From IMG/VR virus record IMGVR_UViG_3300046008_000242, positions 121,363 to 185,362 of that record: DNA of 64,000 nucleotides; one strand, given 5' to 3'. The DNA comes from a virus. The translations under genes and the position numbers were made by a program. Under the pieces are notes generated by a model. It was given only the letters and a program-made list of their open reading frames with translations. It was not told the origin of the DNA and did no database searches. Position 1 is the first letter of the stretch; the number at the start of each line of letters is the position of its first letter. Positions 24,708 through 34,398 of the stretch are shown here, piece after piece.

Positions 24708-27503
24708 TCAATACAATACAAACTTCTCAGCAACTTTCTTATCGTTGACGTAAGTGTATGTTCTTTTCTCGTTAGACGAACCATCAGATTTACCAGTGGA
24801 CATAACCGTTTCTGTTCCATATGAAATGTGTATCCAATTCTGGTCACTACCTCTATATTCTAATATCAAGTGTTTCCATGTAGGTAAGGCTGCCTTGATA
24901 TCAAGAACCAAATTATACATCTGAGATCTTGATTTCTTAGGATCTAGACGCATATCCATAGCCCTACCTTTAAAATGGTCGGAACCAGTAATCTTACCTT
25001 TCTCGGATGCTTTAGTCCTCAATCCATCATTTACACACCAAGCTCCAGTTTGAGATTGACAAGAATATTTACCTCTTGATGGACCTAACATCTCATATAA
25101 CACTTCAGCTACATTCTCAGCCAAAAATGCTAGATTGTCCACTAGATCTTCTCTCTTGTATAAAATATGAGATGGACCTGTATCGGTTAATCCTTTTGGT
25201 AATAGGATATCTTGAGGCATGGCATTTAACGGAACAAATGAACCTAATGTGAAATTCTTACTTATCTTAAATGATAATGGAAATTCTTTACTATTCCTAA
25301 TTGACGTATGAATATCTGGATTAGACGTTGGTTTTGATACATGAGAAGGATCTTTTATTGTATCGGATAATCCTTTATCTTCATCAACCTTCTCATCTGG
25401 TTTAGCAGCCGAATCTGGAACTGGGGTTGGTTCTTTTGGTTTATCAGTTATATCTGGGTATGCAGCAGATTTGCGTTCTTGCATTTCTTGATATTGTTTA
25501 GACATATCATCCTCATTTTCAAATTTAGCATTTTCCTTTACATTACGTTCTGGTGCTTGCATAGGTTCCATTGGAGATACATTAGAAGATAAGATCTCAG
25601 GATATTTCCTATTGAAAGATTTTCTTTTGAAATTGCCATTTTCTGAAATTAAATTTTTGGAATCATCCTCGTCCCCTATTTTCACTGTAGAAATAGGATT
25701 GAAAAATATATCTGGTTTTTTGTATTTTGGTAATTTGACAGAAGGGGCTTCACTAGGACTAGAATCACTTGAACCTGTTCTATTACCAGAATCATGAGAA
25801 TGCGTCACGAATGGTTCTAACGGCAATTTACCATTTATATTAATAGCAGAACCTGTTAAGAAAATATCCCCTCCAGATTTAAGAGAAACAACATCATTAG
25901 AATTTAAGTGATAACTTTTACAAATATGGAATAAATTACTATCCGCATTTAGAATTATATCTGACTCTGATTTAATTGTGGTGGAACCAACGGAATTCAT
26001 ATTAATATCTTTATCCGTTTTAAATGTAATTCCTGCTGGAGATTCAAACCCTAAAATTCCTCTGGAACGATACGTATATCCACCATAAACCTTTTCTTCT
26101 TCTTTGGTGTCTGGTGGATTATTATCAACTGTTCCTGTTTCTAGATTATAATCTCCTCCAACAGATACATTGAAATTATTACCAACATTAAAATTTAAAT
26201 CATGAGCAACACCCACTGTAACGTCATGATGGAAAGCACAATTTGCATCACCATTCACCTCAAGATTAACATCTGAATTACATTTAATGTTAATCTGACC
26301 TTCCACCGTTAGATTACAAGATCCTTTAATATACACATATCCATTACGTTCCATTATACTGTAATTATCACCAATAATCTGATTAACGGTTGTTCCATTG
26401 GCGTCAATTTCCGTGAATGTACCAGAACGATGGAAATAATGTGTTCTTTCATTTCCTGGAGTATCGTCAATTTCAATTACATGACCAGATTCAGTTTCCG
26501 TGACTTTATTGAAAGGATATTGAGAAGAAATAGGTGATTTTGGTTGGTCGTATTCTTTTCCAAATGGTAAATCAATACCAACATTCCTGACAGAATCTTT
26601 AAATTCTATACATGTTCTTCTAAGTACACCTCTTGCCAATCTATTGGTGTCAGATTCATTCATGTATTCTCTTAATGGATACTTACCTTGTGGATCTGTA
26701 AATCCAACCTTGGAATAATTTGCATCTCGATTTTCTCTAAATGCCTCTTGTTTGTGAGTCGGCTCTCTTGTTATCTCTTGTTCTGTTCTCTGAGGTTCAG
26801 TATTACCTGCATCTTTGTTAGAAGGTTTTGGTGTAACAGTGGATTGTTCTGGTGGCATATTTGCTTCTTTAACTGGAGGTAAAGAAGCAAGTCCATCGAC
26901 GGTTGGTTTTGCACCAGAGCCTAACGATTTGAAAAATTCATATCTCTGACGTTTCTCATTGAAATTTTTATCCTTTGTTCCACTATTAACCTTCTGTTGG
27001 ACTATCGTAAAAATATCAGGACTAGATTGTATATCCTTTAATTTTGGTAATTTCATGAATAAGAATGCCACAACAATTTTCATCATGATATCATCATTCA
27101 TAACTTTATATGGATCGGCAATAATTCCTGGATCTACACCGTACACCTTAATGAATGATTTTGTTGTATCTTTATAAGTTGCCAATCCTGTTAATTGGAT
27201 AATACCTTTACCATAATATACCCATTGAGAAGCAGGCAATCCTTTACGAGTACAATATTGTTGAGTGAAATATGCTTGTTTATCATGACCAGAATATAAT
27301 TCTTCGATAGGTAAGAACCCAGATTCAACAGAACAAATACCCAATACTGCGGCCTGACAAACATCATTTGTTATTCCAGCTTCTTCTAACGCAATAACCA
27401 ATCTTTTTATATTTGCTAATTGTATCTGTTTAATGTTAGATTGTTTAGAATATCGTTTTGGTATTAATAACCCTTTTGGTAAGGTATCTGTATTGATTGA
27501 CAT
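24708..27503 (-). CDS. 5: gp5-like spike with GH19 lysozyme and M15 peptidase domains
   Basis: A 931-aa multidomain protein; the ATG at 27503 (AAGGAG upstream) is preferred over earlier in-frame codons. Residues ~15-200 are a GH19/chitinase-type lysozyme domain (VCQAAVLGICSVESGF, YYGKGIIQLTGLATY). Residues ~330-560 hold a gp5 C-terminal-like triple-stranded beta-helix with short repeats (DVNLEVNGDANCAF, DYNLETG). A Pro/Ser/Glu-rich linker covers ~590-730, and a C-terminal M15 D-Ala-D-Ala peptidase has SDHFKGRAMDMRLD and WIHISYG as metal-site segments. Together these would puncture the outer membrane and cut both glycan strands and peptide stems during DNA entry. T4 gp5 carries only a muramidase. 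Confidence 0.8.
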   Translation of the reverse strand: MSINTDTLPKGLLIPKRYSKQSNIKQIQLANIKRLVIALEEAGITNDVCQAAVLGICSVESGFLPIEELYSGHDKQAYFTQQYCTRKGLPASQWVYYGKGIIQLTGLATYKDTTKSFIKVYGVDPGIIADPYKVMNDDIMMKIVVAFLFMKLPKLKDIQSSPDIFTIVQQKVNSGTKDKNFNEKRQRYEFFKSLGSGAKPTVDGLASLPPVKEANMPPEQSTVTPKPSNKDAGNTEPQRTEQEITREPTHKQEAFRENRDANYSKVGFTDPQGKYPLREYMNESDTNRLARGVLRRTCIEFKDSVRNVGIDLPFGKEYDQPKSPISSQYPFNKVTETESGHVIEIDDTPGNERTHYFHRSGTFTEIDANGTTVNQIIGDNYSIMERNGYVYIKGSCNLTVEGQINIKCNSDVNLEVNGDANCAFHHDVTVGVAHDLNFNVGNNFNVSVGGDYNLETGTVDNNPPDTKEEEKVYGGYTYRSRGILGFESPAGITFKTDKDINMNSVGSTTIKSESDIILNADSNLFHICKSYHLNSNDVVSLKSGGDIFLTGSAININGKLPLEPFVTHSHDSGNRTGSSDSSPSEAPSVKLPKYKKPDIFFNPISTVKIGDEDDSKNLISENGNFKRKSFNRKYPEILSSNVSPMEPMQAPERNVKENAKFENEDDMSKQYQEMQERKSAAYPDITDKPKEPTPVPDSAAKPDEKVDEDKGLSDTIKDPSHVSKPTSNPDIHTSIRNSKEFPLSFKISKNFTLGSFVPLNAMPQDILLPKGLTDTGPSHILYKREDLVDNLAFLAENVAEVLYEMLGPSRGKYSCQSQTGAWCVNDGLRTKASEKGKITGSDHFKGRAMDMRLDPKKSRSQMYNLVLDIKAALPTWKHLILEYRGSDQNWIHISYGTETVMSTGKSDGSSNEKRTYTYVNDKKVAEKFVLY

Positions 27504-27504
27504 A

Positions 27505-28311
27505 TTATTCAACTCCTTGTAACATTTTATTTGGTGGTAAATTTGTATCAAAGAAATTCAATGCTGTATCTTTCTCGATATTTGCGTCCACCAAAGGAGG
27601 ATTCTCTGAATAAGGAAAATACATATATTTTTTTGCGTCAGAAGGATCTGATGGGTTTATATTAGAAAACATCTGAGAATCTACGTTATCCCATTTAGAA
27701 GGTTCATTCATATAAAAGATAAACATATTCAATGTTGTATCGAATTTACCAGTGAAATAAACAACACCAGAATTATCTAAATCAGAAGTCATCCTTATTT
27801 CATATATTGTATCCAATTCTGTTACAGGAACTTGTACCAATTTATAAAAATTGAGATGAGTTTCATTAGACTGTTCATCACTAGATAATCCTAGATTATC
27901 CGCCGCAGATGAATCCATCATCAGATCTAAAGCAGAACCAACAATACCGATAGTTGAATCTAATAATCCATCTCCGTCTGTAAATACAACACCTCCTGTT
28001 AATTCGGAAATTGTCTGCGCAGATTTGGTCATGGAAATACCGTACAACGTACCCATTACAAGAAATTGTTGGTCATAATCGTCTAAGAATGTACCATATA
28101 CTGTGGTTCCAGGAACAATACCAGTTGGAGATTGACCTATTCCCGAAATGGAACCAGAATAAACAGATCCACCAACGGGACTCCAAGGTAAATCTTCTGT
28201 GGGTAACACTTGTTTATCTTCCGTATGGTAACTGTAAATTCTTACTCTAACCCTACCTAATTCCAGTGGATCTAATCTATCTTCCACTACTCCAATTTTA
28301 ATAAAACTCAT
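27505..28311 (-). CDS. Baseplate hub/spike OB-fold protein (gp5 N-terminal/VgrG-like)
   Basis: GVVEDRLDPLELGRVRVRIYSYHTEDKQVLPTEDLPWSP, then GIVPGTTVYGTFLDDYDQQFLVMGTLYG, is the gp5/VgrG OB-fold signature (residues 5-100) that joins hub to spike. The remaining ~170 residues are not recognised. In T4 the OB-fold, lysozyme and helix are one protein; here the OB domain is separate and its TAA is followed immediately by the spike ATG (TAATATG), consistent with a split gp5. Confidence 0.75.
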   Translation of the reverse strand: MSFIKIGVVEDRLDPLELGRVRVRIYSYHTEDKQVLPTEDLPWSPVGGSVYSGSISGIGQSPTGIVPGTTVYGTFLDDYDQQFLVMGTLYGISMTKSAQTISELTGGVVFTDGDGLLDSTIGIVGSALDLMMDSSAADNLGLSSDEQSNETHLNFYKLVQVPVTELDTIYEIRMTSDLDNSGVVYFTGKFDTTLNMFIFYMNEPSKWDNVDSQMFSNINPSDPSDAKKYMYFPYSENPPLVDANIEKDTALNFFDTNLPPNKMLQGVE

Positions 28312-28314
28312 AAT

Positions 28315-29649
28315 CTATCCTTTGTTTAGATTCACAATCATTGAATCTTTAATTAGTTCCAATACGCATTCATGATATGTTCTATCTACATAATGTCTTA
28401 ATGAACAAATAATATAATCACCCGATAAACTACCATCTTTTAGATCCATATCATCAAAGTAAGTTGGTTCTTCTCTATAGATGTCTAAAGTCACCTTTTG
28501 ACCAACTGTGTAATCTGTCCTACCGTAAATGGTTATCTGAACTTTCATGGAATGAGCCAAAGACAAAATGGACATTCGTTTTTGGATTACATTGGAATTT
28601 GATATATTATGTAGACTACCATCAAAAATACCATTCATTTTAGGTACAGATAATAAACACGATTGATTAGAAGAAATGACCTTTTTCGATACAGAGGAAT
28701 ATGGATTTAATCTAACTGAATCTTCATAATGGTCTTTATAATCAAACGGTATAGAACGATAAGATTTTGTTGTTAGATTGTACGTAAACAGATTTGATGT
28801 AAATGCACCACCTCTAATCCTATCCATGTAATTGAATGCTTCTATAATCTTTAATTCAATTACATTTGAATAATTGCGTTCTATATCTCTAGTGGAACCA
28901 CCATCTGATGAGAAATTTCTATTGAAATCATTGTATGTAAATGTTCTGGTAGATTCTCCTGTATACAATGATTCTAATGAAATGAAATTCAATCCATTTT
29001 TATTCTCAAAGAATAGATAAGATGGTGTTCCAGGAACAACGGTTCCATCTGGTAATGTTCTATCTTTGGTCACAGCATGTTCAGTCAGATAATTCAGATT
29101 CTTTACAGGACTCCAGAAATTTGAAATGTACGTATGACCATTTTTTGTTTCTTCTATGTTGAATCGTTTTAATTGTTCTTCTGTGACTTCATCAGGTTTA
29201 CTTTGGTAAGATGAATACGTTTTCAGTATATCCGAAGCAATATGTGAAATTGATTTATCGTCAAATTTCTTGGATATCTTAATGTTTAGATCCAATATAG
29301 CTTCTTTGGAAACAAAATGTATAACATATCCCACTAATCTATTCTGTAGATATTCATAATCTGTTATCTTATAGATAGCAAATTTACCAGAAATTGAATC
29401 TTTATTCTGGTCTAATTCTGGGGTGACGAATAGTAACTCTAGGAATTCTTCACCGATAATAGGCATATTGGCTATCATACTTAGAGGATCTTGTACAACA
29501 ATGTTTCCTGTAATGAAAGGTGAAAACAGATCTTCGTATATATTGTAAGAAATCGCTTGATTCTGTATATCAACGTAATTGTTATCTTTTGTAATAAGAT
29601 AAGATTTCTTAATCTGAATTTCACCCGCATTTTTTAAATCGGAACTCAT
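28315..29649 (-). CDS. Baseplate hub protein (gp27-like)
   Basis: A 444-aa protein with ISYNIYEDLFSPFITGNIVVQDPLSMIANMPIIGEEFLELLF at residues ~30-75, the pattern of T4-like hub (gp27/gpD fold) proteins, and KVTLDIYREEPTYFDDMDLKDGSLSGDYIICSLRHYVDRTYHECVLELIKD at the C-terminus. It lies between gp53 and the OB-fold protein in the same operon, as expected for the central hub. It overlaps gp53 by ATGA. Confidence 0.75.
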   Translation of the reverse strand: MSSDLKNAGEIQIKKSYLITKDNNYVDIQNQAISYNIYEDLFSPFITGNIVVQDPLSMIANMPIIGEEFLELLFVTPELDQNKDSISGKFAIYKITDYEYLQNRLVGYVIHFVSKEAILDLNIKISKKFDDKSISHIASDILKTYSSYQSKPDEVTEEQLKRFNIEETKNGHTYISNFWSPVKNLNYLTEHAVTKDRTLPDGTVVPGTPSYLFFENKNGLNFISLESLYTGESTRTFTYNDFNRNFSSDGGSTRDIERNYSNVIELKIIEAFNYMDRIRGGAFTSNLFTYNLTTKSYRSIPFDYKDHYEDSVRLNPYSSVSKKVISSNQSCLLSVPKMNGIFDGSLHNISNSNVIQKRMSILSLAHSMKVQITIYGRTDYTVGQKVTLDIYREEPTYFDDMDLKDGSLSGDYIICSLRHYVDRTYHECVLELIKDSMIVNLNKG

Positions 29650-30227
29650 AATAAATTCATCTCCTGGATTATAGCATCAACAATCGACTTAGGAATTATT
29701 TTAATCTTACGTTTCTCATCATTGATAAACGATTCATAATCATAATTGGTGACCCTATGGTCGGAAACATATTGTTGATATAGATTAAAGTTTTGTAGAT
29801 CTTCTTGATATGTTGGTGAATTTAAATCAGTTGGTTTATCAACAACTTCTGGGGTATCTATGATTACCTTAATCCCATTTATGGTTTTTTCATAATGATG
29901 CGTCTTGTATTCATTACCAACCCCATATTTGTCTGAGGTGAATTTGTATAAAGATTTAGATGAAATAGGAAAATCATTTAGATAATGGAATTTATAATTG
30001 ACTAACATGATTACCCAATGATAATATGGAGAATCATAAAGTTTCTCGGAAACAATCTCAGGAGTGTCATCGTTTTGTATAGTGTAATCTTCGAATGATG
30101 TTATATTGGCTTCCATCAATTTGCGTATTCTTACATTTTTTGAAATGTCTACAATGTTTATTGTTTTGACCGTTCCATCTGAAGAGACGAATGGATAATC
30201 AATTTTATTGAAATTATTAAAATACAT
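29646..30227 (-). CDS. 53: Baseplate wedge protein gp53
   Basis: 193 aa, close to T4 gp53. MYFNNFNKIDYPF, then the family's ELYDSPYYHWVIMLVNYKFHYLNDFPIS equivalent at residues ~60-90 (here SEKLYDSPYYHWVIML...), and a C-terminal RKIKIIPKSIVDAIIQEMNLL. gp53 joins wedges around the hub; it carries a LysM-like domain in T4. It sits between gp48 and the hub gene. Confidence 0.85.
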   Translation of the reverse strand: MYFNNFNKIDYPFVSSDGTVKTINIVDISKNVRIRKLMEANITSFEDYTIQNDDTPEIVSEKLYDSPYYHWVIMLVNYKFHYLNDFPISSKSLYKFTSDKYGVGNEYKTHHYEKTINGIKVIIDTPEVVDKPTDLNSPTYQEDLQNFNLYQQYVSDHRVTNYDYESFINDEKRKIKIIPKSIVDAIIQEMNLL

Positions 30228-30230
30228 TTT

Positions 30231-31268
30231 TTAAAATCCATAATCATTAATGGAACCACTATTTAATGTGGTCAATTCTTTAAATTCTAACGACATGTTA
30301 ATCTGGGATGGAGTTCCGTCAACAAATGTTGAAAAATTACCATTTGGTGCATAATCAACAGTCATACCCGTTAATACACAAGATGTATGTTTATGTACAG
30401 CAGTGTTTTCGTTTGCTCCAGAATAATACTGGATGTCAAATTCAGAAGGGAATACATATAAGAACCCGTCTGCATCTTTATAACTTGGATGCATATGAAC
30501 TTTAAACAAATTGATAATTCTCAATACATTTTCTGCTTCTGCTTCATTTTTTGGAGCAAATCTATATGAGAATGAGAATTGTCTTAAATCGACAGATTTA
30601 AAAATCAATTCCGTTTTTGGATTGATTGTGGTATTAGTTGCAGCCTTGAATTTATCGTTACTGTTTAATAATTTCATTTCTGCCCCAGCTGCCATAGTTC
30701 CAGCCAATGAATTTGCTCTATTTGGATCTATCAGGTCTAAACCAAATGTTAATTTAGTTAGATCGATTTCATCATAACTCACAGAATATCTAACTTGTAA
30801 CGCAGTTGGCATATGTAACACTACAGCATCTGTTATACGTTTTGTTGTATTGGTTTTATCTTTGACATTACTCGCCTGAGCTCCATCTACCGCAGCCTTA
30901 GTGTCCTTAGATGCATCTTCAGATGTTTTTTTAGGGGATCCGTCGCCTTCTTTTGGTGCATTTGGATCTAATAGATTGGCAAATTCCAACAACGTTTTTA
31001 CTACATTTGAATTTGCTATCTGGGGAATAGACATAGGGTTTCTAATGGCATCTACCACTATATTACTATTTGAAGCGAATTTAGAATTCTCCTGGACATT
31101 AACGAAAAACACTACATAGTTGTCTCCGTATTCTTCTGGATTCTTAATATCAGAAGGATACGAATATGATGAGATGTTATATTTAGAACCTTCTGAACCC
31201 ATCAATTGAGTGGAATTACCAGCAGCCGCATATGATTTTTTGGAACGTCTTTCTTGAAATGATGGCAT
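30231..31268 (-). CDS. 48: Baseplate tail-tube cap protein gp48
   Basis: 345 aa, as expected for gp48. PEEYGDNYVVFFVNVQENSKF near residue 45, a linker rich in Lys, Asp and Thr (100-140), then ITDAVVLHMPTALQVRYSVSYDEIDL and FKSVDLRQFSFSYRFAPKNEAEAENVLRII, typical of the tube-initiator fold. gp48 caps the hub and starts tail-tube polymerisation with gp54. It opens the leftward baseplate operon, divergent from gp4. Confidence 0.85.
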   Translation of the reverse strand: MPSFQERRSKKSYAAAGNSTQLMGSEGSKYNISSYSYPSDIKNPEEYGDNYVVFFVNVQENSKFASNSNIVVDAIRNPMSIPQIANSNVVKTLLEFANLLDPNAPKEGDGSPKKTSEDASKDTKAAVDGAQASNVKDKTNTTKRITDAVVLHMPTALQVRYSVSYDEIDLTKLTFGLDLIDPNRANSLAGTMAAGAEMKLLNSNDKFKAATNTTINPKTELIFKSVDLRQFSFSYRFAPKNEAEAENVLRIINLFKVHMHPSYKDADGFLYVFPSEFDIQYYSGANENTAVHKHTSCVLTGMTVDYAPNGNFSTFVDGTPSQINMSLEFKELTTLNSGSINDYGF

Positions 31269-31332
31269 TTATATATCCTCTTGTTTTGTATTATTTAATA
31301 CATAAATAACAATAAAACATGGAAGAAAACGA

Positions 31333-31773
31333 ATGGCTAAGAGATATCCCAAACCAGTTAAATGGACTCCAATGCATCCAGAAAAATATGCTGGAGATCC
31401 AACTACAATCATATTAAGGTCTTCATGGGAAAGACGGTTTTGTAAATGGGCAGACGCGGACCCAAGAGTGCTTAAATGGTCATCAGAATCATTCTGTATT
31501 CCTTATGTATCTCCATTAGATGGTAAAGTCCATAGGTATTTTCCTGATAATTTAATGTCATTTAAAACAAAGGATGGTATTAAAACATATTTGGTTGAAA
31601 TAAAACCATTTTCTCAGGCAAATCCTTCGAAGAGTAAGAGGAGGACTACATTCATCAAAGAAACAGAAGTGTATGCAGTCAATATGAGTAAATGGGAAGC
31701 TGCAGAAAAATGGTGTAAAGCAAGAGGTTATGAATTTATTGTATTAACAGAATACGAATTAGGTATAAAATGA
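31333..31773 (+). CDS. 4: Head completion protein gp4
   Basis: KYAGDPTTIILRSSWERRFCKWADADPRVLKWSSE, VHRYFPDNLM and YLVEIKPFSQ follow T4 gp4 (gp50/65) order. The E...D...ExK residues (SSWER, PDN, EIKP) give it a PD-(D/E)XK-type nuclease core. It acts at head completion before tail joining. TACATAAATAA, a near match to the late-promoter box, lies about 35 bases upstream. Confidence 0.85.
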   Translation: MAKRYPKPVKWTPMHPEKYAGDPTTIILRSSWERRFCKWADADPRVLKWSSESFCIPYVSPLDGKVHRYFPDNLMSFKTKDGIKTYLVEIKPFSQANPSKSKRRTTFIKETEVYAVNMSKWEAAEKWCKARGYEFIVLTEYELGIK

Positions 31774-32591
31774 GCGAACAAGATAAAACACCAAAATTAA
31801 AAATTCGGTTGAAGACCCCAAAGGAACAACCAAAAGAAGAACCCAAGCAAGCTCCTGCTCCAAAATTAAAAATTCGGTTGAAGGTTCCTAAACCAAAAGA
31901 AGAACCACCTAAACCAAAAGAAGACCCTACTCCAAAATTAAAGGTTCGGTTGAAGGTCCCAAAGGAAGAACCAAAACCAAAAGAACAACCTAAACCGAGT
32001 GTAACAAAGAAACCAACACCGGAACGTAAAGAACAACAGAGGACAATTAAGGATAAACTTTCTAGAGCGTCTTCGTATGAAATTTCTGAATTAAGAAAAC
32101 AGTCTAAGTCATGGTTCAATTCTGAAGTCCAAAAATTGGCAAAATCGAATGATGCTACCATTAAAGGAACAACAACATTAAAACCAGAAATTGGCGTAAT
32201 GTATTCTTTCTATTACGATGCCAAACTTAAAGATACATTACCTTATTGGGATAAATTTCCATTGGTATTTCCGTTCCGAATCTTACCAGATGGATTTATT
32301 GGTATAAATTTCCATTACGTCCATTACAAAGATAGAATAATACTGTTAGATGAATTACAATCTATTGCTGTTAGTACAAGAACGGATGTTAGTACAAAAT
32401 TGAAACTATCGTATTCTTTATTACAAAAAATGGCACATCATAAGAAATTTCAAAAATGTGTACATAGATATTTGTTCAATCATCTAAGGACTCCGTTAAA
32501 AAAGATACATTCTGATAAATGGATTGTAGCGTGCCTCTTACCAAACGAGATGTTTACAGGAGCAACAGCAAAACAAGTTTGGAGTTATTAA
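31770..32591 (+). CDS. Lys/Pro-repeat protein with gp2-like DNA end-protector candidate domain
   Basis: Residues 1-90 hold three repeats of the form TPKLKIRLKTPK separated by Pro/Lys/Glu linkers, then a basic spacer. Residues ~115-273 are globular: MYSFYYDAKLKDTLPYWDKFPLVFPF, GFIGINFHYV, and a helical end. The globular part resembles the T4-like protein beside gp4 that is annotated DNA end protector (gp2) in cyanophages; I hold this loosely. The ATGA overlap with gp4 fits a head-completion partner. Confidence 0.55.
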   Translation: MSEQDKTPKLKIRLKTPKEQPKEEPKQAPAPKLKIRLKVPKPKEEPPKPKEDPTPKLKVRLKVPKEEPKPKEQPKPSVTKKPTPERKEQQRTIKDKLSRASSYEISELRKQSKSWFNSEVQKLAKSNDATIKGTTTLKPEIGVMYSFYYDAKLKDTLPYWDKFPLVFPFRILPDGFIGINFHYVHYKDRIILLDELQSIAVSTRTDVSTKLKLSYSLLQKMAHHKKFQKCVHRYLFNHLRTPLKKIHSDKWIVACLLPNEMFTGATAKQVWSY

Positions 32592-33203
32592 ATGTCCAAT
32601 AGAAATACATTAGATGAATTCATTTCATTATCGAAGAATGAAGGTCTGAGTAGAGCAAGTCATTACGATGTTGATATCATCACTCCACCAAAAATCTTTA
32701 AGGATCCAGGAAGGAACGTCAAACAAATTGCCGATCCATTAGAAGGGAAATATATGATGTACTGTAAAGCTACATCATTACCTGGAACCAATTTATTGAC
32801 CAATGAAGTTACAACATTTGGCGAAAATAGAGAAATGCCTTATCAACGTTCTTACGATAATCTAAATTTGTCGTTTATGATGGATATTGATTTGAAAATC
32901 AAACGATTCTTTGAGAATTGGATGAATGGTATCATAAATCCTGTTACAAGAGTGCAAGAATATTATGATAATTATATTGCCACAATAACAATAACAATTA
33001 ATGATAATGCGTCTAAATCATCAAGAGAAAGATTGAACAGGACAACAAACGAACGATTCAAATTAACATTATACGAATGTTATCCAAAGACTATTGGAGA
33101 AATGACATTATCGTACGATTCAGAAGGATTTGCTGAATTACCTGTTACAATGAATTACAAGTATTACAAGATAGATCCCATTGAGGATTCATCTAAAAGA
33201 TAA
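32592..33203 (+). CDS. Tail tube/baseplate tube-initiator protein (gp54/gp19-like)
   Basis: SHYDVDIITPP at residues ~25, MMYCKATSLPGTNLLTNEVTTFGENREMPYQRSYDNLNLSFMMDIDLKIKRFFENWMNGI, then LTLYECYPKTIGEMTLSYDSEGFAELPVTMNYKYY. This is the tail-tube fold of gp19/gp54. The order next to gp4 and gp16 suggests gp54, the tube initiator, but a tube subunit cannot be excluded. It begins directly after the upstream stop (TAAATG). Confidence 0.7.
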   Translation: MSNRNTLDEFISLSKNEGLSRASHYDVDIITPPKIFKDPGRNVKQIADPLEGKYMMYCKATSLPGTNLLTNEVTTFGENREMPYQRSYDNLNLSFMMDIDLKIKRFFENWMNGIINPVTRVQEYYDNYIATITITINDNASKSSRERLNRTTNERFKLTLYECYPKTIGEMTLSYDSEGFAELPVTMNYKYYKIDPIEDSSKR

Positions 33204-33215
33204 CAGGATTTAAAC

Positions 33216-33692
33216 ATGGGAAGATTAAATGATAATTTGACAGAGATTTTCAATCTGGATGAAAAACCTATCGAGAGTAATGTAGTTTCTGTTGAATATA
33301 AAGAATCAACATTACCAATAATAAAAGAAGATTCCACGGAACAAAAAGACAAAGATTTTGAACAAGTTAGAATCAACATGTATGAATTGTTGAATCAAGG
33401 TACAGAATTATTGGAAGACGCAATTCATATAGCAAGAGAATCAGAACAACCAAAATCGTTTGAGGTTGCTGCCACTATAATGAAACAATTAACCGAGATG
33501 AATAGTCAGATACTAAGTCTACATCAAAGAAGACAATCTATAGAAGATAGTGTCAGTAGACGTAAAGATATCGCTCAACCAACCAATGTTCCATCACCAA
33601 CAGTTACGAATAACACTATGTTTGTCGGTACAACAGCCGACCTGAATAATATCATTGAACAAATGGGAATGAAAAATGTTACCAAAAATTAG
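33216..33692 (+). CDS. 16: Terminase small subunit gp16
   Basis: The central helical pair DFEQVRINMYELLNQGTELLEDAIHIARESEQPKSFEVAATIMKQLTEMNSQILSLHQRR matches T4 gp16 (VRRNMHFQQ..., [22 protein letters not shown]). The C-terminal NNTMFVGTTADLNNIIEQMG corresponds to gp16 NATVFMGSPTELMDEI. gp16 forms a ring that recognises DNA and stimulates gp17. The length of 158 aa is normal. The large subunit gp17 is not in this window. Confidence 0.85.
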   Translation: MGRLNDNLTEIFNLDEKPIESNVVSVEYKESTLPIIKEDSTEQKDKDFEQVRINMYELLNQGTELLEDAIHIARESEQPKSFEVAATIMKQLTEMNSQILSLHQRRQSIEDSVSRRKDIAQPTNVPSPTVTNNTMFVGTTADLNNIIEQMGMKNVTKN

Positions 33693-34398
33693 TTTGCCAA
33701 TATACAACGCAATTTTACCATCAACAGAAGAAACCGTTAAATTCCATCCTTTTTCAGTCAAAGAAGAAAAACATCTATTGATTGCTCAACAATCTGAAGA
33801 CGAAAATGTTATGTTGGATACAATGGAATTGGTTGTATCTAATTGTCTAGTGTCAGAAGTGGATGTATCTAAATTAGCATTTTTTGATATACAATACTTG
33901 TTCTTACAGATTAGAGCTAAGAGTGTCGGCGAAATCTCGGATTTAATTTTTGCTTGTGATGTATGTGAAGATGAGAATGCTAGAGTTAAAGTGTCATTCA
34001 ATCTAACAAAGATTCAAGTTGTAAAGCATGATAATCATACAAAACGTATACCATTATTCGATGATGTCGGTATCGTAATGAAATATCCCAAATTTGATAT
34101 TCTAAAGGCATTCAATAATGTGGAAACGGATGATTATCAATTATCTTTGGATATGGTAATTGATTCTATTGATTATATCTACGAGGAATCTGAGATCCAC
34201 AGACAAGAAGGATTATCTGATGAAAAATGGAAGGCGGAATTGACAGATTTTGTGGAAGGATTGACTGATGATATGTTATCAAAAATCTTAGTGTTTTTTG
34301 AGACCATGCCTAAACTGACACAAAAGGTGAAATATACATGTCCAAAATGTGGATTGGTTCATGATAAGATTATGGAAGGTATTGAACATTTTTTTTAA
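33676..34398 (+). CDS. 26: Baseplate hub assembly protein gp26
   Basis: LPKISLPIYNAILPSTEETVKFHPFSVKEEKHLLIAQQSED is the T4 gp26/baseplate PF12322-type start. Cys pairs CDVC near residue 95 and CPKCG near 225 suggest zinc binding. The 240-aa length fits. It overlaps gp16 by 17 bases and gp51 by one (TAATG). Confidence 0.8.
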   Translation: MLPKISLPIYNAILPSTEETVKFHPFSVKEEKHLLIAQQSEDENVMLDTMELVVSNCLVSEVDVSKLAFFDIQYLFLQIRAKSVGEISDLIFACDVCEDENARVKVSFNLTKIQVVKHDNHTKRIPLFDDVGIVMKYPKFDILKAFNNVETDDYQLSLDMVIDSIDYIYEESEIHRQEGLSDEKWKAELTDFVEGLTDDMLSKILVFFETMPKLTQKVKYTCPKCGLVHDKIMEGIEHFF

